Source: an uncultured Mucilaginibacter sp.
Lineage (GTDB): Bacteria > Bacteroidota > Bacteroidia > Sphingobacteriales > Sphingobacteriaceae
Reading direction: 5' to 3'
Length of the DNA: 64,000 bases
Assembly: GCF_946479965.1 (NCBI RefSeq)
Contig: NZ_CAMLHX010000006.1
Coordinates: forward strand, 49,576 to 113,575
Within the stretch, counting starts at the first letter, position 1. The number at the start of each line of letters is the position of its first letter. The position numbers and the translations under genes are program-made. The notes beneath the pieces are model-generated. The model was not told where the DNA came from and made no database searches. It saw nothing but the letters and a program-made list of their open reading frames with translations. Shown here one piece after another: positions 22,856-32,612 of this stretch.

Positions 22856-24142
22856 CTATCTTTTCTCCAACTCCACGTAATCGCGGTTAACAGCACCTGT
22901 ATAGATCTGACGTGGACGACCGATAGGTTCTTTATTCTCTTTCATTTCTTTCCATTGTGCAATCCATCCCGGTAGGCGGCCAAGGGCAAACAATACCGTA
23001 AACATATCAGTAGGGAAGCCTAATGCGCGATAGATAATACCTGAATAAAAATCGACGTTAGGGTATAATTTACGCTCAACAAAGTAAGAGTCTTTTAATG
23101 CGACTTCTTCCAGGCGTTTGGCAATTTCCAATACCTCATCATTTATACCTAATTTCTCCAATATCTCGTCGCAAGCCTTTTTGATGATCTTGGCGCGTGG
23201 ATCAAAGTTTTTATAAACCCGGTGCCCAAAGCCCATTAAGCGGAATGGATCATTTTTATCCTTTGCTTTGGCTATCCATTTGTCGGTATCGCCGCCGTCT
23301 TCTTTTATCTGCTCCAGCATCTCTATTACAGCCTGGTTAGCGCCGCCATGCAGCGGGCCCCATAAAGCCGATATACCTGCTGAAACGGAAGCATAGATGT
23401 TTGACTCCGACGAACCGACTATACGTACTGTAGAAGTAGAGCAGTTTTGCTCATGGTCTGCATGCAGAATAAGCAAGGTATTCATGGCGCTCACTACTAC
23501 CGGATCTATTTCCACTTCCTCTGTACGCTGACCAAAGGTCATGTTAAGGAAATTGGTAACATAATCAAATTTGTTTTGCGGGTAAATAACCGGATGACCT
23601 AATGTTTTTTTGTAGATCCATGATACCAGAGTAGCCATTTTAGCCAGCATTTTAATAATGCTCTGATTTTGCTCTGCCGGTGTTTGGTTGGGTTTAAGCG
23701 ATTCCGGATAAAAAGCAGACAGTGCACCCACCAATGATGATAATTGCCCCATTGGGTGGGATTTTGATGGAAAACCATCAAAAAATTTCTTCATATCCTC
23801 GTGCAACAAGGTATGATGAGTTAACTCATGCTGAAATGCTTTTAATTGTTCAACTGTAGGCAGGTTTCCGTAAATCAATAGATAGGCAACTTCTATAAAC
23901 GTTGATTTTTCGGCCAATTGTTCAATCGGATAACCTCTGTATTTAAGTATTCCAAGCTCTCCATCTAAAAAGGTAATCGCACTTTTTGTTGCTCCGGTGT
24001 TTTTGTATCCTACGTCAAGCGTTACATATCCGCTAAGGTCTCTTAATTTAGAAATATCGATCGCCTTCTCACCTTCCGACCCCTCTATTATCGGGAGGTC
24101 ATACGTTTTATCACCAAGTTGTAGTTGTGCTTTGCCAGACAT
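22856..24142 (-). CDS. gltA: Citrate synthase
   Basis: Condenses acetyl-CoA and oxaloacetate to citrate, the entry step of the TCA cycle, in the cytoplasm. At 428 residues it fits the hexameric type II (Gram-negative) form, with an N-terminal beta domain (AQLQLGDKTYDLPIIEGSEGEKAIDISKLR). Catalytic regions are visible: the first His in ALWGPLHGGANQAV, the second in MGFGHRVYKNFDPRAKI, and the acid segment YPNVDFYSGIIYRALG with the catalytic Asp. The acetyl-CoA side motif ILHADHEQNCSTSTVR is also present. It is a single gene divergent from the hybrid kinase at 24340. Confidence 0.97.
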   Translation of the reverse strand: MSGKAQLQLGDKTYDLPIIEGSEGEKAIDISKLRDLSGYVTLDVGYKNTGATKSAITFLDGELGILKYRGYPIEQLAEKSTFIEVAYLLIYGNLPTVEQLKAFQHELTHHTLLHEDMKKFFDGFPSKSHPMGQLSSLVGALSAFYPESLKPNQTPAEQNQSIIKMLAKMATLVSWIYKKTLGHPVIYPQNKFDYVTNFLNMTFGQRTEEVEIDPVVVSAMNTLLILHADHEQNCSTSTVRIVGSSESNIYASVSAGISALWGPLHGGANQAVIEMLEQIKEDGGDTDKWIAKAKDKNDPFRLMGFGHRVYKNFDPRAKIIKKACDEILEKLGINDEVLEIAKRLEEVALKDSYFVERKLYPNVDFYSGIIYRALGFPTDMFTVLFALGRLPGWIAQWKEMKENKEPIGRPRQIYTGAVNRDYVELEKR

Positions 24143-24339
24143 AGAAAGAATATTAAATAAGCAGCAAATATATAAAATGAAAGCGTAAAAAAGACACTAA
24201 CACCTCCGCCAATTGTAAAAAACTTGTCCCCAAAACGTTATTTTTTATGCCTGATTACTACCATGATATGTCATCGTTAATTTGATATTAATTGCTATCT
24301 TTCAAAACATTATTAAGCGCAAACGTTTTAGCCCTTTAA

Positions 24340-27132
24340 ATGAATTTAAGCCCTTATCTTTTAGTTGCTTTTATTGTTGCCATCGGCTTAAGCGCGGTAA
24401 TTATAATGCTGATTAAATTACTGGTAAAAAAGGCCGACAAAAAATTTGCCAATCAACTCAAAACCAGCGGCAACCTTAACGCGCTTTTAAACTCTCTTAA
24501 CGATGTTGTTTTTGAATTTAATGAGGAAAAGGTTTGCCTAAACGTTTGGTTTAACCGGCATATTGAAAGGGTGGTTGATCCGCGGTTGTGCCTGGGTAAA
24601 AAATTAGAAGATGTGATTGGCCCCGAAAAGGCCCTTAAATTCAACACCGCGCTTGATTATGTTATAAAGCATAAGCAACCGACTTCAATACAATATATCT
24701 CTGACTATGGTACCGGGGCGTGGTTATTAGCAAAGGCGACGCCGGTATACGACGAAGCAGGCAATTATTTGAAGCGGATATCAGCATCAGTATCTGATAT
24801 ATCTGAGCAAAAAAAATATGAGGATGCATTAAAAGATAACGAACTGCTGCTATTAGAGGCGCAGCGCGTGGCCAAAATAGGAAACTGGCTGTATGATGAT
24901 AGTACGCAGGATGTTCAGTTATCAGACAGCCTTTTAAATATTCTGGGTACCGAAACCGTACCCGGTGGAATTGCAACATTTGAATATTATATGAGCCTGG
25001 TGCACCCGGACGACAGAGAGGAATGCCAAAATTTTTTAATGACAGTACACCTCACAAACGCCAAGCAACACGTACACCGTTTAATAACATCCGCCGGGAC
25101 ACTAAAGTATATTAAAGTAGTTATTGGCGACAGAATATTTAATGACACCGGCGGCCTGCAAAGAGTATTCGGCATTATACAGGACATAACCGACATAAAA
25201 CTATCTGAAAAAACCATAAAACGCGGCCGCGCAGAACTGATAGAAGCCCAAACCATAGCCAAAATTGGCAACTGGAGTTGGCGCCCTTCATCAAATGAAT
25301 TATCCTATTCTGATGAATTGCTGAACATTTTTGAAGTTGACAGTCAGGAGCTTATTCAATCTATTCCGCTAAAGCTTTTATTGAAAAATGTTCATAAAAA
25401 CGACCGAACAATTGTTCGTCATTTATGTAAAAGTGGTAAAACTATCTCCGGCCACACCTGCGTTTTCAGAATAATCACCCCAAATAAGAAGATAAAATAC
25501 ATCAGTGTAATTATTGGCAAAATATTACGGAACGAAAAAGGCGAGACCTATAAAGTAATTGGGACGTTACAAGACATAACCGGGCAAAAGCAAGCTGAAT
25601 TGCATTATGAAAGAACCGAGAATAAATACAAGGATGTTTTAGAAACGGTAAAGTTGGCGGCTATTACTGTTAACCGATCAGGCGAGGTGATTTTTTGCAA
25701 TCACTATCTCGCTAATCTGCTTGGTTATGAGCAAAAAGAACTTTTAGGCGTGAATTGGTTCGAGCATTTTATTCCTGATGATATAAGGCAGCACATAAAC
25801 GGTATGATAACCGGTGGCGCGTTACCTAATCAGTATACCAACGCTATTATTTGTAAAGACGGCAGCGAGCGGGTTATGAGCTGGCAAAATACCATGACCC
25901 GTGACGAAAATGGCGACATTGATGAAATTACGGGCATTGGCGAAGATATTACAGAACAACAGCGCGCCACTCAGGAACTGATCTTGGCAAAGGAAATAGC
26001 GGAGCGGTCCTCAAAGTTCAAGTCAGAGTTCCTGTCTACCATGAGCCATGAGATACGCACACCCATGAATGCGGTGATAGGCACTACTAATTTACTGTTG
26101 AGCGATAGCCCCAACCCTGAGCAATTAGAATACCTTAACATATTGAAATTTTCTGGCGAGAACCTGCTGGCTATCATTAATGATATACTTGACTATAATA
26201 AAATAGAAGCGGGTAAGCTTGAACTAAATCAGCTAATATTTGATTTGCGCAGGTTGGCGCAAAAAACAACGCAGACCTTTAGCACAAGAGCAGCAGAAAA
26301 GAATTTAGATGTTGATTTATTGATTGATGATGAAATTCCGGAATATTTGCTTGGCGACCAGGTTCGCTTAAGTCAAATATTAAATAATCTGATTAGTAAC
26401 GCCATAAAGTTTACCCATAAAGGTAAAATCACCTTGCAATTACAGCTATTAGATGCCAATGATGCTGAAATAACGGTTAAGTTTATGGTGACCGATACAG
26501 GCATAGGTATATCCCCCGAAAACCAATCATTGATATTTGATCCCTTTGTTCAGGATCCGGTTGTTAATCAACCCGCCAACACGGGGACAGGACTAGGCCT
26601 GGCCATTACTAAGCGCCTGGTAAATCTGCACAAAAGCGACATATCTGTAATTAGCGAACCTGGAAAAGGGTCGCAATTTATGTTTGTGATAACGTTTGCG
26701 TTACCATCTAACTTCATTCCGGAAGAAGCAGAAAAGATAGAAACTAAGATTGTCCACAGTATGGCCGGAATGAACGTGCTTGTTGTTGATGATAATAAAA
26801 TGAACCTGCTTATTGCCTCTAAATTTTTAAAAAGGTGGCAGGTAAATGTGCACGAAGCCATTAACGGGGAAGAAGCTGTAAAAAATGTAGCAAAAAACCG
26901 CTACGATCTTATAATAATGGATCTGCAGATGCCATTAATGAATGGCTTTGAAGCAACCGAAAAGATAAGAGAGTTTAATACCGAGGTGCCGATAATAGCA
27001 CTTACCGCTGATGCCATGCCCGAAACGTATGACAAAGCCATAGCCTGCGGCATGAACGACTACTTAACAAAACCTTTTGTACCCGATACCTTTTTTAATA
27101 AAGTATCATATTACTATAAAAAGGCAGATTAA
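24340..27132 (+). CDS. Hybrid histidine kinase with several PAS domains
   Basis: A 930-residue hybrid sensor kinase. One N-terminal membrane helix (about 6-28) is followed by about four PAS or PAS-like units (about 40-155, 165-285, 290-410 and 420-540), three ending in the PAC-type pattern DI(T/S)-KK or QDITGQK. His570 in STMSHEIRTPMNAVIG is the phospho-acceptor. The HATPase follows, with NNLISNAIKFTHKG, DTGIGIS and GTGLGLAITKRLV. The C-terminal receiver domain has its phospho-acceptor Asp861 in IIMDLQMPLMNG and the Lys in YLTKPF. The phosphorelay must continue to a histidine phosphotransfer protein or regulator elsewhere. The signal sensed is unknown. Confidence 0.94.
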   Translation: MNLSPYLLVAFIVAIGLSAVIIMLIKLLVKKADKKFANQLKTSGNLNALLNSLNDVVFEFNEEKVCLNVWFNRHIERVVDPRLCLGKKLEDVIGPEKALKFNTALDYVIKHKQPTSIQYISDYGTGAWLLAKATPVYDEAGNYLKRISASVSDISEQKKYEDALKDNELLLLEAQRVAKIGNWLYDDSTQDVQLSDSLLNILGTETVPGGIATFEYYMSLVHPDDREECQNFLMTVHLTNAKQHVHRLITSAGTLKYIKVVIGDRIFNDTGGLQRVFGIIQDITDIKLSEKTIKRGRAELIEAQTIAKIGNWSWRPSSNELSYSDELLNIFEVDSQELIQSIPLKLLLKNVHKNDRTIVRHLCKSGKTISGHTCVFRIITPNKKIKYISVIIGKILRNEKGETYKVIGTLQDITGQKQAELHYERTENKYKDVLETVKLAAITVNRSGEVIFCNHYLANLLGYEQKELLGVNWFEHFIPDDIRQHINGMITGGALPNQYTNAIICKDGSERVMSWQNTMTRDENGDIDEITGIGEDITEQQRATQELILAKEIAERSSKFKSEFLSTMSHEIRTPMNAVIGTTNLLLSDSPNPEQLEYLNILKFSGENLLAIINDILDYNKIEAGKLELNQLIFDLRRLAQKTTQTFSTRAAEKNLDVDLLIDDEIPEYLLGDQVRLSQILNNLISNAIKFTHKGKITLQLQLLDANDAEITVKFMVTDTGIGISPENQSLIFDPFVQDPVVNQPANTGTGLGLAITKRLVNLHKSDISVISEPGKGSQFMFVITFALPSNFIPEEAEKIETKIVHSMAGMNVLVVDDNKMNLLIASKFLKRWQVNVHEAINGEEAVKNVAKNRYDLIIMDLQMPLMNGFEATEKIREFNTEVPIIALTADAMPETYDKAIACGMNDYLTKPFVPDTFFNKVSYYYKKAD

Positions 27133-27951
27133 TTAATCGTCGCTTTTGTACAGGTCGCCCGCCTTTTCGGCAGAGAGTTTTATACCCTTTATCATAGCCG
27201 AGCTGAAACCATTGTGCTCCATCTCGTTAAGCCCTGCAATGGTACAGCCTTTTGGCGATGTTACTTTATCTATTTCCTGTTCGGGATGAGACGACAATTG
27301 AAGCAGCAGATTAGCCGCGCCTTTAGCTGTCTGAGCCGCCATCTTCAAAGCATCATGCGCGTGGAAGCCGATTTCTGTTCCACCTTGCGATGCTGCGCGT
27401 ACCGAGCGTAAAAAGAAAGCTATACCGCAAGCGCATAAAGCAGTAGCCGAGGTCATTAATTCTTCGTTTATCTGTAAGCTAACACCAACCGTATCAAACA
27501 AAGATTTAACCAGGTTAACGTTTTTAACGCTGCCGGTATCAGTAGCAATACAGGTCATTGAGTCGCCAATGGCTATGGCTGTGTTTGGCATGGCCCTTAC
27601 CACCTGAACATTTATATCCAAATAGGCGCGGATATCTTCACAGCTTACACCGGATATAACCGATACCAACAGTTGCTTTTCTGATTTAATGGCAGGTTTT
27701 ATCTCGTCGAGCAGTTTATTTAATTGCTGCGGTAAAACGGCCAGAATAACAATATCAGCCCGTTTAGCGGCCTTTAAGTTATTTGATGTGACCTGATAAC
27801 CCAAAGCCGTGTACTCTGCCAGCAGATCTAAATTTCTGCGTGTAAGGGTAATTTGCTGTGGTTCCCACTGGCCCGACTTTACAAGCCCCTTTGCTAATGA
27901 TAAACCAATATTGCCGCTGCCCAAAATGGCAACATGTTGTTGCGAACTCAT
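27133..27951 (-). CDS. proC: Pyrroline-5-carboxylate reductase
   Basis: Reduces pyrroline-5-carboxylate to proline with NAD(P)H. At 272 residues it is of normal length. The Rossmann loop ILGSGNIGLSLAKGL is at about 9-23, and the C-terminal dimer domain carries the ProC signature MKMAAQTAKGAANLLLQ with TSPKGCTIAGLNEMEHNGFSSAMIKGI. Its ATG overlaps the argB stop by 4 bp (ATGA type), so the two are co-translated. In several Bacteroidota a proC-like gene sits inside the arginine cluster, and a role there has been discussed; that is not decidable here. Confidence 0.94.
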   Translation of the reverse strand: MSSQQHVAILGSGNIGLSLAKGLVKSGQWEPQQITLTRRNLDLLAEYTALGYQVTSNNLKAAKRADIVILAVLPQQLNKLLDEIKPAIKSEKQLLVSVISGVSCEDIRAYLDINVQVVRAMPNTAIAIGDSMTCIATDTGSVKNVNLVKSLFDTVGVSLQINEELMTSATALCACGIAFFLRSVRAASQGGTEIGFHAHDALKMAAQTAKGAANLLLQLSSHPEQEIDKVTSPKGCTIAGLNEMEHNGFSSAMIKGIKLSAEKAGDLYKSDD

Positions 27952-28751
27952 GTGTTTTTACTTAAACGTGTACCGAAAGGTTTATTCTGTGTTATATTTC
28001 CCAGATCGTCAGACCGGCCTATTACTACCGCCTTAACACCGCAGGCTATTGCCGTAAATGCATTGTCAAGTTTAGGCAGCATACCACTGTGAATGATCTG
28101 CTTTATTTTTAATTCTTCGTAACGTGCCGGGTTTATTTCTCTTATAACCGACTCTTCATCATCTATATCCATCAGCACGCCTTTCTTTTCAAAACAATAT
28201 ATCAGCGTGGTTTCAAACACGCCGGCCATTGCCACCGCCAGCGCCGACGCTATAGTATCGGCATTGGTATTAAGCAGCTGCCCTTCGCCATCGTGCGTTA
28301 AAGCACAAAAAACAGGGGCGAAGCCTGCTTTTAACAGGTTGTTTACCCCTTCTGTATTAACAGACCCATCGTAAATATCGCCTACAAAACCATAGTCGAT
28401 TGTTTTTACGGGCCGCTTTTTTGCTTTTATTAAATTGCCATCAGCTCCTGTTAAACCTATAGCGTTTGTGCCAAACCGCTGCAACTGGGCAACTATATTT
28501 TTGTTAACCAAGCCACCATAAACCATGGTTACCACCCTAAGGGTTTCCACGTCGGTTATCCTCCTGCCATCAACCAGGCGCGATTCTATCCCCAGGCTGT
28601 CTGACACTTGTGTGGCTATTTTGCCACCGCCATGCACTAATATCTTATATCCCGGTAAATCCTTAAAATCTTTAAGAAAATGGTAAAGATTTTCGGAGTT
28701 ATCAATAACATTTCCGCCAATTTTAATAATATTCAGGCTATTCATAGACAT
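27948..28751 (-). CDS. argB: Acetylglutamate (N-acylglutamate) kinase
   Basis: Phosphorylates N-acylglutamate, the second step of arginine biosynthesis. 267 residues of the amino-acid kinase fold. Landmarks are IIKIGGNVIDNSE at the N-terminus (Lys of the phosphate site), ILVHGGGKIATQVSDSLG (glycine-rich substrate loop, about 39-56), FAPVFCALTHDGEGQLLNTNADTIASALA (Asp-containing ATP and substrate segment) and SGMLPKLDNAFTAIACGVKAVVIGR. It lacks the N-terminal helix found in arginine-inhibited hexameric forms, suggesting a dimer without tight feedback (inference). It is first in an operon with proC, and separated by 10 kb from the main arginine cluster. Confidence 0.95.
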   Translation of the reverse strand: MSMNSLNIIKIGGNVIDNSENLYHFLKDFKDLPGYKILVHGGGKIATQVSDSLGIESRLVDGRRITDVETLRVVTMVYGGLVNKNIVAQLQRFGTNAIGLTGADGNLIKAKKRPVKTIDYGFVGDIYDGSVNTEGVNNLLKAGFAPVFCALTHDGEGQLLNTNADTIASALAVAMAGVFETTLIYCFEKKGVLMDIDDEESVIREINPARYEELKIKQIIHSGMLPKLDNAFTAIACGVKAVVIGRSDDLGNITQNKPFGTRLSKNT

Positions 28752-28912
28752 TATTACATAATAATCGACAAAATTAATTAAAAATCGACCATTTGCTTGT
28801 CAAAAAGATGTTTTTTAACACTAAAACCTATCAGAATAATAAAAACGTAAAAAAACGTTTTACAACGTATAAAATAGTTGCATAACTGAAAAATAAGTTT
28901 TAAGTTTGGTCT

Positions 28913-29275
28913 ATGGAAGAGTTAACTAAAACAGAAGAGCGCGTAATGCAGATAATATGGAAACTGAAACGCTGCTTTGTTAAAGATATTATAGACGCAT
29001 TACCTGATGATCCGAAGCCGCCTTATAACACCATATCATCGGTAGTAAGGCTTTTAGAAAAGAAAGGTTATTTGGATTACAAAGCCTATGGCAAAACTTA
29101 CGAGTATTTCCCGGCTATAACCAAGGCAGAATACCGCAAAGCATTTTTTAAGAAGATGGTGTCCGGCTACTTTGATAATTCGGTAGGGAGCCTGGTATCA
29201 TACATGGTAAAGGAAGAACAGCTGAGCAAGGAGGATATAGAAAAGATCAGAGATATCATCAACAAAAACAAATAA
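28913..29275 (+). CDS. BlaI/MecI-type repressor
   Basis: A 120-residue winged-helix repressor of the BlaI/MecI/CopY family. The HTH is at about 1-70: LTKTEERVMQIIWKLKRCFVKDIIDALPDDPKPPYNTISSVVRLLEKKGYL, with the N-T-I recognition helix. In Firmicutes BlaI is cleaved after a BlaR1 sensor is triggered; here the next gene, 4 bp downstream, encodes an M56 protease of the BlaR1 type, so the pair forms a sensor-repressor unit. The targets may include the operon itself. The inducing signal in Bacteroidota is not known in general; no beta-lactamase gene is near. Confidence 0.93.
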   Translation: MEELTKTEERVMQIIWKLKRCFVKDIIDALPDDPKPPYNTISSVVRLLEKKGYLDYKAYGKTYEYFPAITKAEYRKAFFKKMVSGYFDNSVGSLVSYMVKEEQLSKEDIEKIRDIINKNK

Positions 29276-29279
29276 GCAT

Positions 29280-32200
29280 ATGAACGCCGTAGTCTATCTT
29301 TTTCAGGTGAGTGCATGTATGGGTATATTTTACCTGTTTTATTATCTGTTGCTTAGCCGTTATACATTTTTTACCATTAACAGGTGGTATTTAATTATAA
29401 CACTGGCTATCAGCTTTATTATACCGGTGCTTACCATACCGGTGCAACAACAGGATACCTATCCGCAGGTTATACAGCAGGTGGTTTATATCAACCAAAT
29501 TCAAACACTACAGGTTGTTATAACCAACCCGTCATCGCAGCAGGTAGAAATTAACTGGATGGGCATAGTAAAGATCGTTTACACCGCATCGGTAGTTGCT
29601 TTGCTTTTAAGACTGATGTTGATGGTGGTGAAGTTTTTTACGCGGATAAGAACGAAAAAGACGACAAAAATTGGCGGGGTAAATATTGTACAGGGAGATG
29701 AAGATCTAAGCAACGGCTCTTTCTTTAATTATATTTTTTTAAATGATAACGAACTGAGTGCCGATGAGTTAGAGCAGATAATAGCGCACGAAATGCTGCA
29801 TGTTAAGCTGTATCATTCGGTTGACCGGATATTAGTGAAGATAGCGCAGGTGTTTTTATGGTTCAATCCGTTTGTTTACCTGTATGCCCGGGCCATTGAA
29901 GAGAACCATGAATTTGAGGTTGACCTTGCCGTAAGCAACTCAACCGACAGAAATAAATATGCGGAGCTGCTGTTTCATTTATCGGTAGCCAGGCAAGGCA
30001 CGCTTTACCACAACTTTAGTATGGTGCCGCTTAAAAAACGCATTGCCATGTTATTTACTAAACCTACCAATCGCATGAAGAGAATTATTTACTTGCTTAT
30101 TGTACCCGTGGTATTGATAAGCTGCCTGGCTTTTGCCCGGTTAAAAAATGAAGATTCTGCCAAAACTAAAAAGCAGGCTAAGGCTGAACTTTTAGATAGC
30201 ACCGCAACCGTAAAGTACCGGCAAAAAACAAAACGTACCGCCGCCCAGATAAAGGCGGATGACGAGAGCATGGCAAAGATGCAGGCATATATGGCATCGC
30301 CGGAAGGAAAGAAAAAAATGGCCTTATCTGGATCGGTGCAAGGAAAGGTAATAACTGTAACTGTTTTGGGCGACTACAGCAATAAGGAAGGCAGATTTAC
30401 AGGCAAAACGGTTAAAGAAAAAAGCAGTGGCAATGAGTTTTTGTTACTTAGCTGGTACGGACAGGAAAAACAGCTTAATAGCCAGTTAAACAAAGGCGAT
30501 GAAGTTAATATAAAAGTTTTTGGTGGAGGTGTAAGTCAGGATAGGCCGGTTACTATAACCCCCGCTTATGTGATTAAGAATGGTAAAGAAATATTCCGGT
30601 TAGCTGAGGCTGATAAAATACCCGTTTACCCATTTTTATATGAAGCCAACAAAGTACGATTTGCAGAGGGACAGATAAGCAACATCACCAAATATCCAAA
30701 CGGTAAGTGGAAAACCGCTGTTTTTGAAAGAGTGAATGGTTACAAGTTTAACCTGAGTTTTAAACCGAACGCGCCCGATCTGAGAAAAATTGAAGAGGGC
30801 GACCACGTTACGCTCCGCTTTATTCACGAGGTAAAAACAGGTGATAAAACCTACAACATAAAGGATTGGGTTGCTATTTCTACAGATATAAAAGACTACG
30901 GCATAAAAAACCCGGAATGGTTTAACAGGTTTTACGAGGTGGTTAAAACAGATACCGGCAAAGTGAGCATTATTGATGGCCTGGAACGGATGGGTGCTAA
31001 CCCCCTTGTGTTAATTGACGGGAAAGAGTATAGCAAAGATATTTTATACAAAATAAGTGATCGCGATTTAAGTGGGTTGAGTTCATTCTCTGCTAACGAC
31101 GGTAACGGGGAATATGGCGAGAAAGGAAAAGACGGTGTCGTGGTGATCAAAACCCGAAATGGACAAATAAATTATCTCACAAAGCTAGAAAGGGAGAATC
31201 TTTTAAAATTGGCGGCGGCTAAAGGCAAATTCTTTTCCCGCGTAACTTTAACTAAAGAGGATGGAAGCAAATATGATATGGTACGTTTACACCGCACGGT
31301 TGGTGGTACCGCGGGCGCCTGGACGCCTGTTAACGGAAAAGTAGCCGTTATAATAAATGGCAAGCTGTATAACGAAAGAGATTTTAAGCGTTTGTTTCCG
31401 GTTGATAAGGCCAGCTATGGTCCGTCAATAGGTGTAAGCGTAGGCCCGACAAAGGATCTTAAGGATCGTGGATTTAAAGTAGACGGGTATAATGCTATTT
31501 TTGAATTTTCGCCTGGTGGTACTTCAAAAGTGACCAATACGCCTGTTAAAACAGGAGCCATTGCACCGGGTAATAATGGAATTAATAAAACGGTGATGCG
31601 TAAACCTGCTTTAATCACGGGGGGTAGTAGCGATTATTTTGGCCGCAGAGTTTTTGGATTTACTGTAGGCGGCATTAAGAAGAAAACATCCTCTTTTTCC
31701 TCATCTTACGGCCCTAAAAATCCTTCAAGCGGCGTATTTCAATTAAAAGGCAGCAATAACAACCCCACCGACGATACAAAAAAAGCAGGCGGGGAAACTG
31801 GACAGGAGGGAAAAGATACTGTTGGCAACAACTCAGGAGCTTTAAATAGATTGATTGCAAAGATGCCTGGCATGGAAGTAAGATCAGATGGCTCTATGTG
31901 GGTTAACAACCAACCGGTAAAAAGGGTATTAATAAACGGAAAAGAGTATAATGTATCGCAAGCTATAAATTCACTTCCTACAGAAATTATAAATAAAAAC
32001 GCCACTAACACACCAAGGATATTAGTAGACGGAAAAGAATTCATTCCCACAGAAATTAAAGATAAAGTAAAAGTTATTACTAACACACCAAGGATATTAG
32101 TAGACGGAAAAGAGTTTATTCCTAACAATATCGATATCGATATGAAAAAAGACCTGTTAAACAATGCTCCTACATTAAAGACAGGGTACAAAAACCTGAA

Positions 32201-32561
32201 TGATTCACTTGTAGCTGCATCTTTTTCAGGAACGGTGATATCTGTTCAGGAGATTTTAGGCACAAACCTGGTAGCAATAAAGAACGGCGAGGTCTTCGCG
32301 GTGTATTCAAATCTTAAAAATCTTAATGTTTCTAAAGGACAAGAAGTAAAAAAGGGCCAATTATTAGGTGTCGCCGCATTTAATCGCGAAGAAAACAAGG
32401 TGGCAGCGCATTTAGAGTTTTACAGAGGTTCAAAGATGATAACTGACAAAGCAGAACAGGAGGCAATTATTAAAGGTTTTGAACCGCCGAAATTGAATAT
32501 GATAAATAGTTTTAAAGAAATGTACACGTATAATCTGCCAAAGCCTAGTAAAGCGTTGTGA
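29280..32561 (+). CDS. BlaR1-type M56 metallopeptidase with long periplasmic tail
   Basis: A 1093-residue membrane protein. Three N-terminal membrane helices (about 3-24, 36-55, 94-118) flank the M56 protease with zinc motif HEMLH at 170-174 and the downstream Glu in EENHEFEVD. A fourth helix (about 268-287) leads to a long extracytoplasmic part not found in classical BlaR1. That part repeats plug-like modules with the core (V/I)L(I/V)(D/N)GK (PLVLIDGKEY, AVIINGKLY, RVLINGKEY, RILVDGKEF twice) and ends with a degenerate M23/LytM-like domain (about 985-1075, ISVQEILGTNLVAIKNGEVFAVY through VAAHLEFYRG). It has no penicillin-binding domain. It is probably the sensor for the BlaI repressor encoded upstream. 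Confidence 0.85.
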   Translation: MNAVVYLFQVSACMGIFYLFYYLLLSRYTFFTINRWYLIITLAISFIIPVLTIPVQQQDTYPQVIQQVVYINQIQTLQVVITNPSSQQVEINWMGIVKIVYTASVVALLLRLMLMVVKFFTRIRTKKTTKIGGVNIVQGDEDLSNGSFFNYIFLNDNELSADELEQIIAHEMLHVKLYHSVDRILVKIAQVFLWFNPFVYLYARAIEENHEFEVDLAVSNSTDRNKYAELLFHLSVARQGTLYHNFSMVPLKKRIAMLFTKPTNRMKRIIYLLIVPVVLISCLAFARLKNEDSAKTKKQAKAELLDSTATVKYRQKTKRTAAQIKADDESMAKMQAYMASPEGKKKMALSGSVQGKVITVTVLGDYSNKEGRFTGKTVKEKSSGNEFLLLSWYGQEKQLNSQLNKGDEVNIKVFGGGVSQDRPVTITPAYVIKNGKEIFRLAEADKIPVYPFLYEANKVRFAEGQISNITKYPNGKWKTAVFERVNGYKFNLSFKPNAPDLRKIEEGDHVTLRFIHEVKTGDKTYNIKDWVAISTDIKDYGIKNPEWFNRFYEVVKTDTGKVSIIDGLERMGANPLVLIDGKEYSKDILYKISDRDLSGLSSFSANDGNGEYGEKGKDGVVVIKTRNGQINYLTKLERENLLKLAAAKGKFFSRVTLTKEDGSKYDMVRLHRTVGGTAGAWTPVNGKVAVIINGKLYNERDFKRLFPVDKASYGPSIGVSVGPTKDLKDRGFKVDGYNAIFEFSPGGTSKVTNTPVKTGAIAPGNNGINKTVMRKPALITGGSSDYFGRRVFGFTVGGIKKKTSSFSSSYGPKNPSSGVFQLKGSNNNPTDDTKKAGGETGQEGKDTVGNNSGALNRLIAKMPGMEVRSDGSMWVNNQPVKRVLINGKEYNVSQAINSLPTEIINKNATNTPRILVDGKEFIPTEIKDKVKVITNTPRILVDGKEFIPNNIDIDMKKDLLNNAPTLKTGYKNLNDSLVAASFSGTVISVQEILGTNLVAIKNGEVFAVYSNLKNLNVSKGQEVKKGQLLGVAAFNREENKVAAHLEFYRGSKMITDKAEQEAIIKGFEPPKLNMINSFKEMYTYNLPKPSKAL
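32004..32113 (+). repeat. Internal 75-bp tandem duplication in the M56 gene
   Basis: A stretch of about 34 bases at 32004-32038 recurs identically at 32079-32113, with partly similar flanks, giving two copies of TNTPRILVDGKEFIP with a 25-residue period. The near-identity at DNA level, in a gene whose other repeats have diverged, points to a recent duplication. Confidence 0.85.
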
Positions 32562-32612
32562 TCTTTAAAAGCTAAACTATTTTTGACTATTACGCACAAC
32601 CTAAACCTTATC

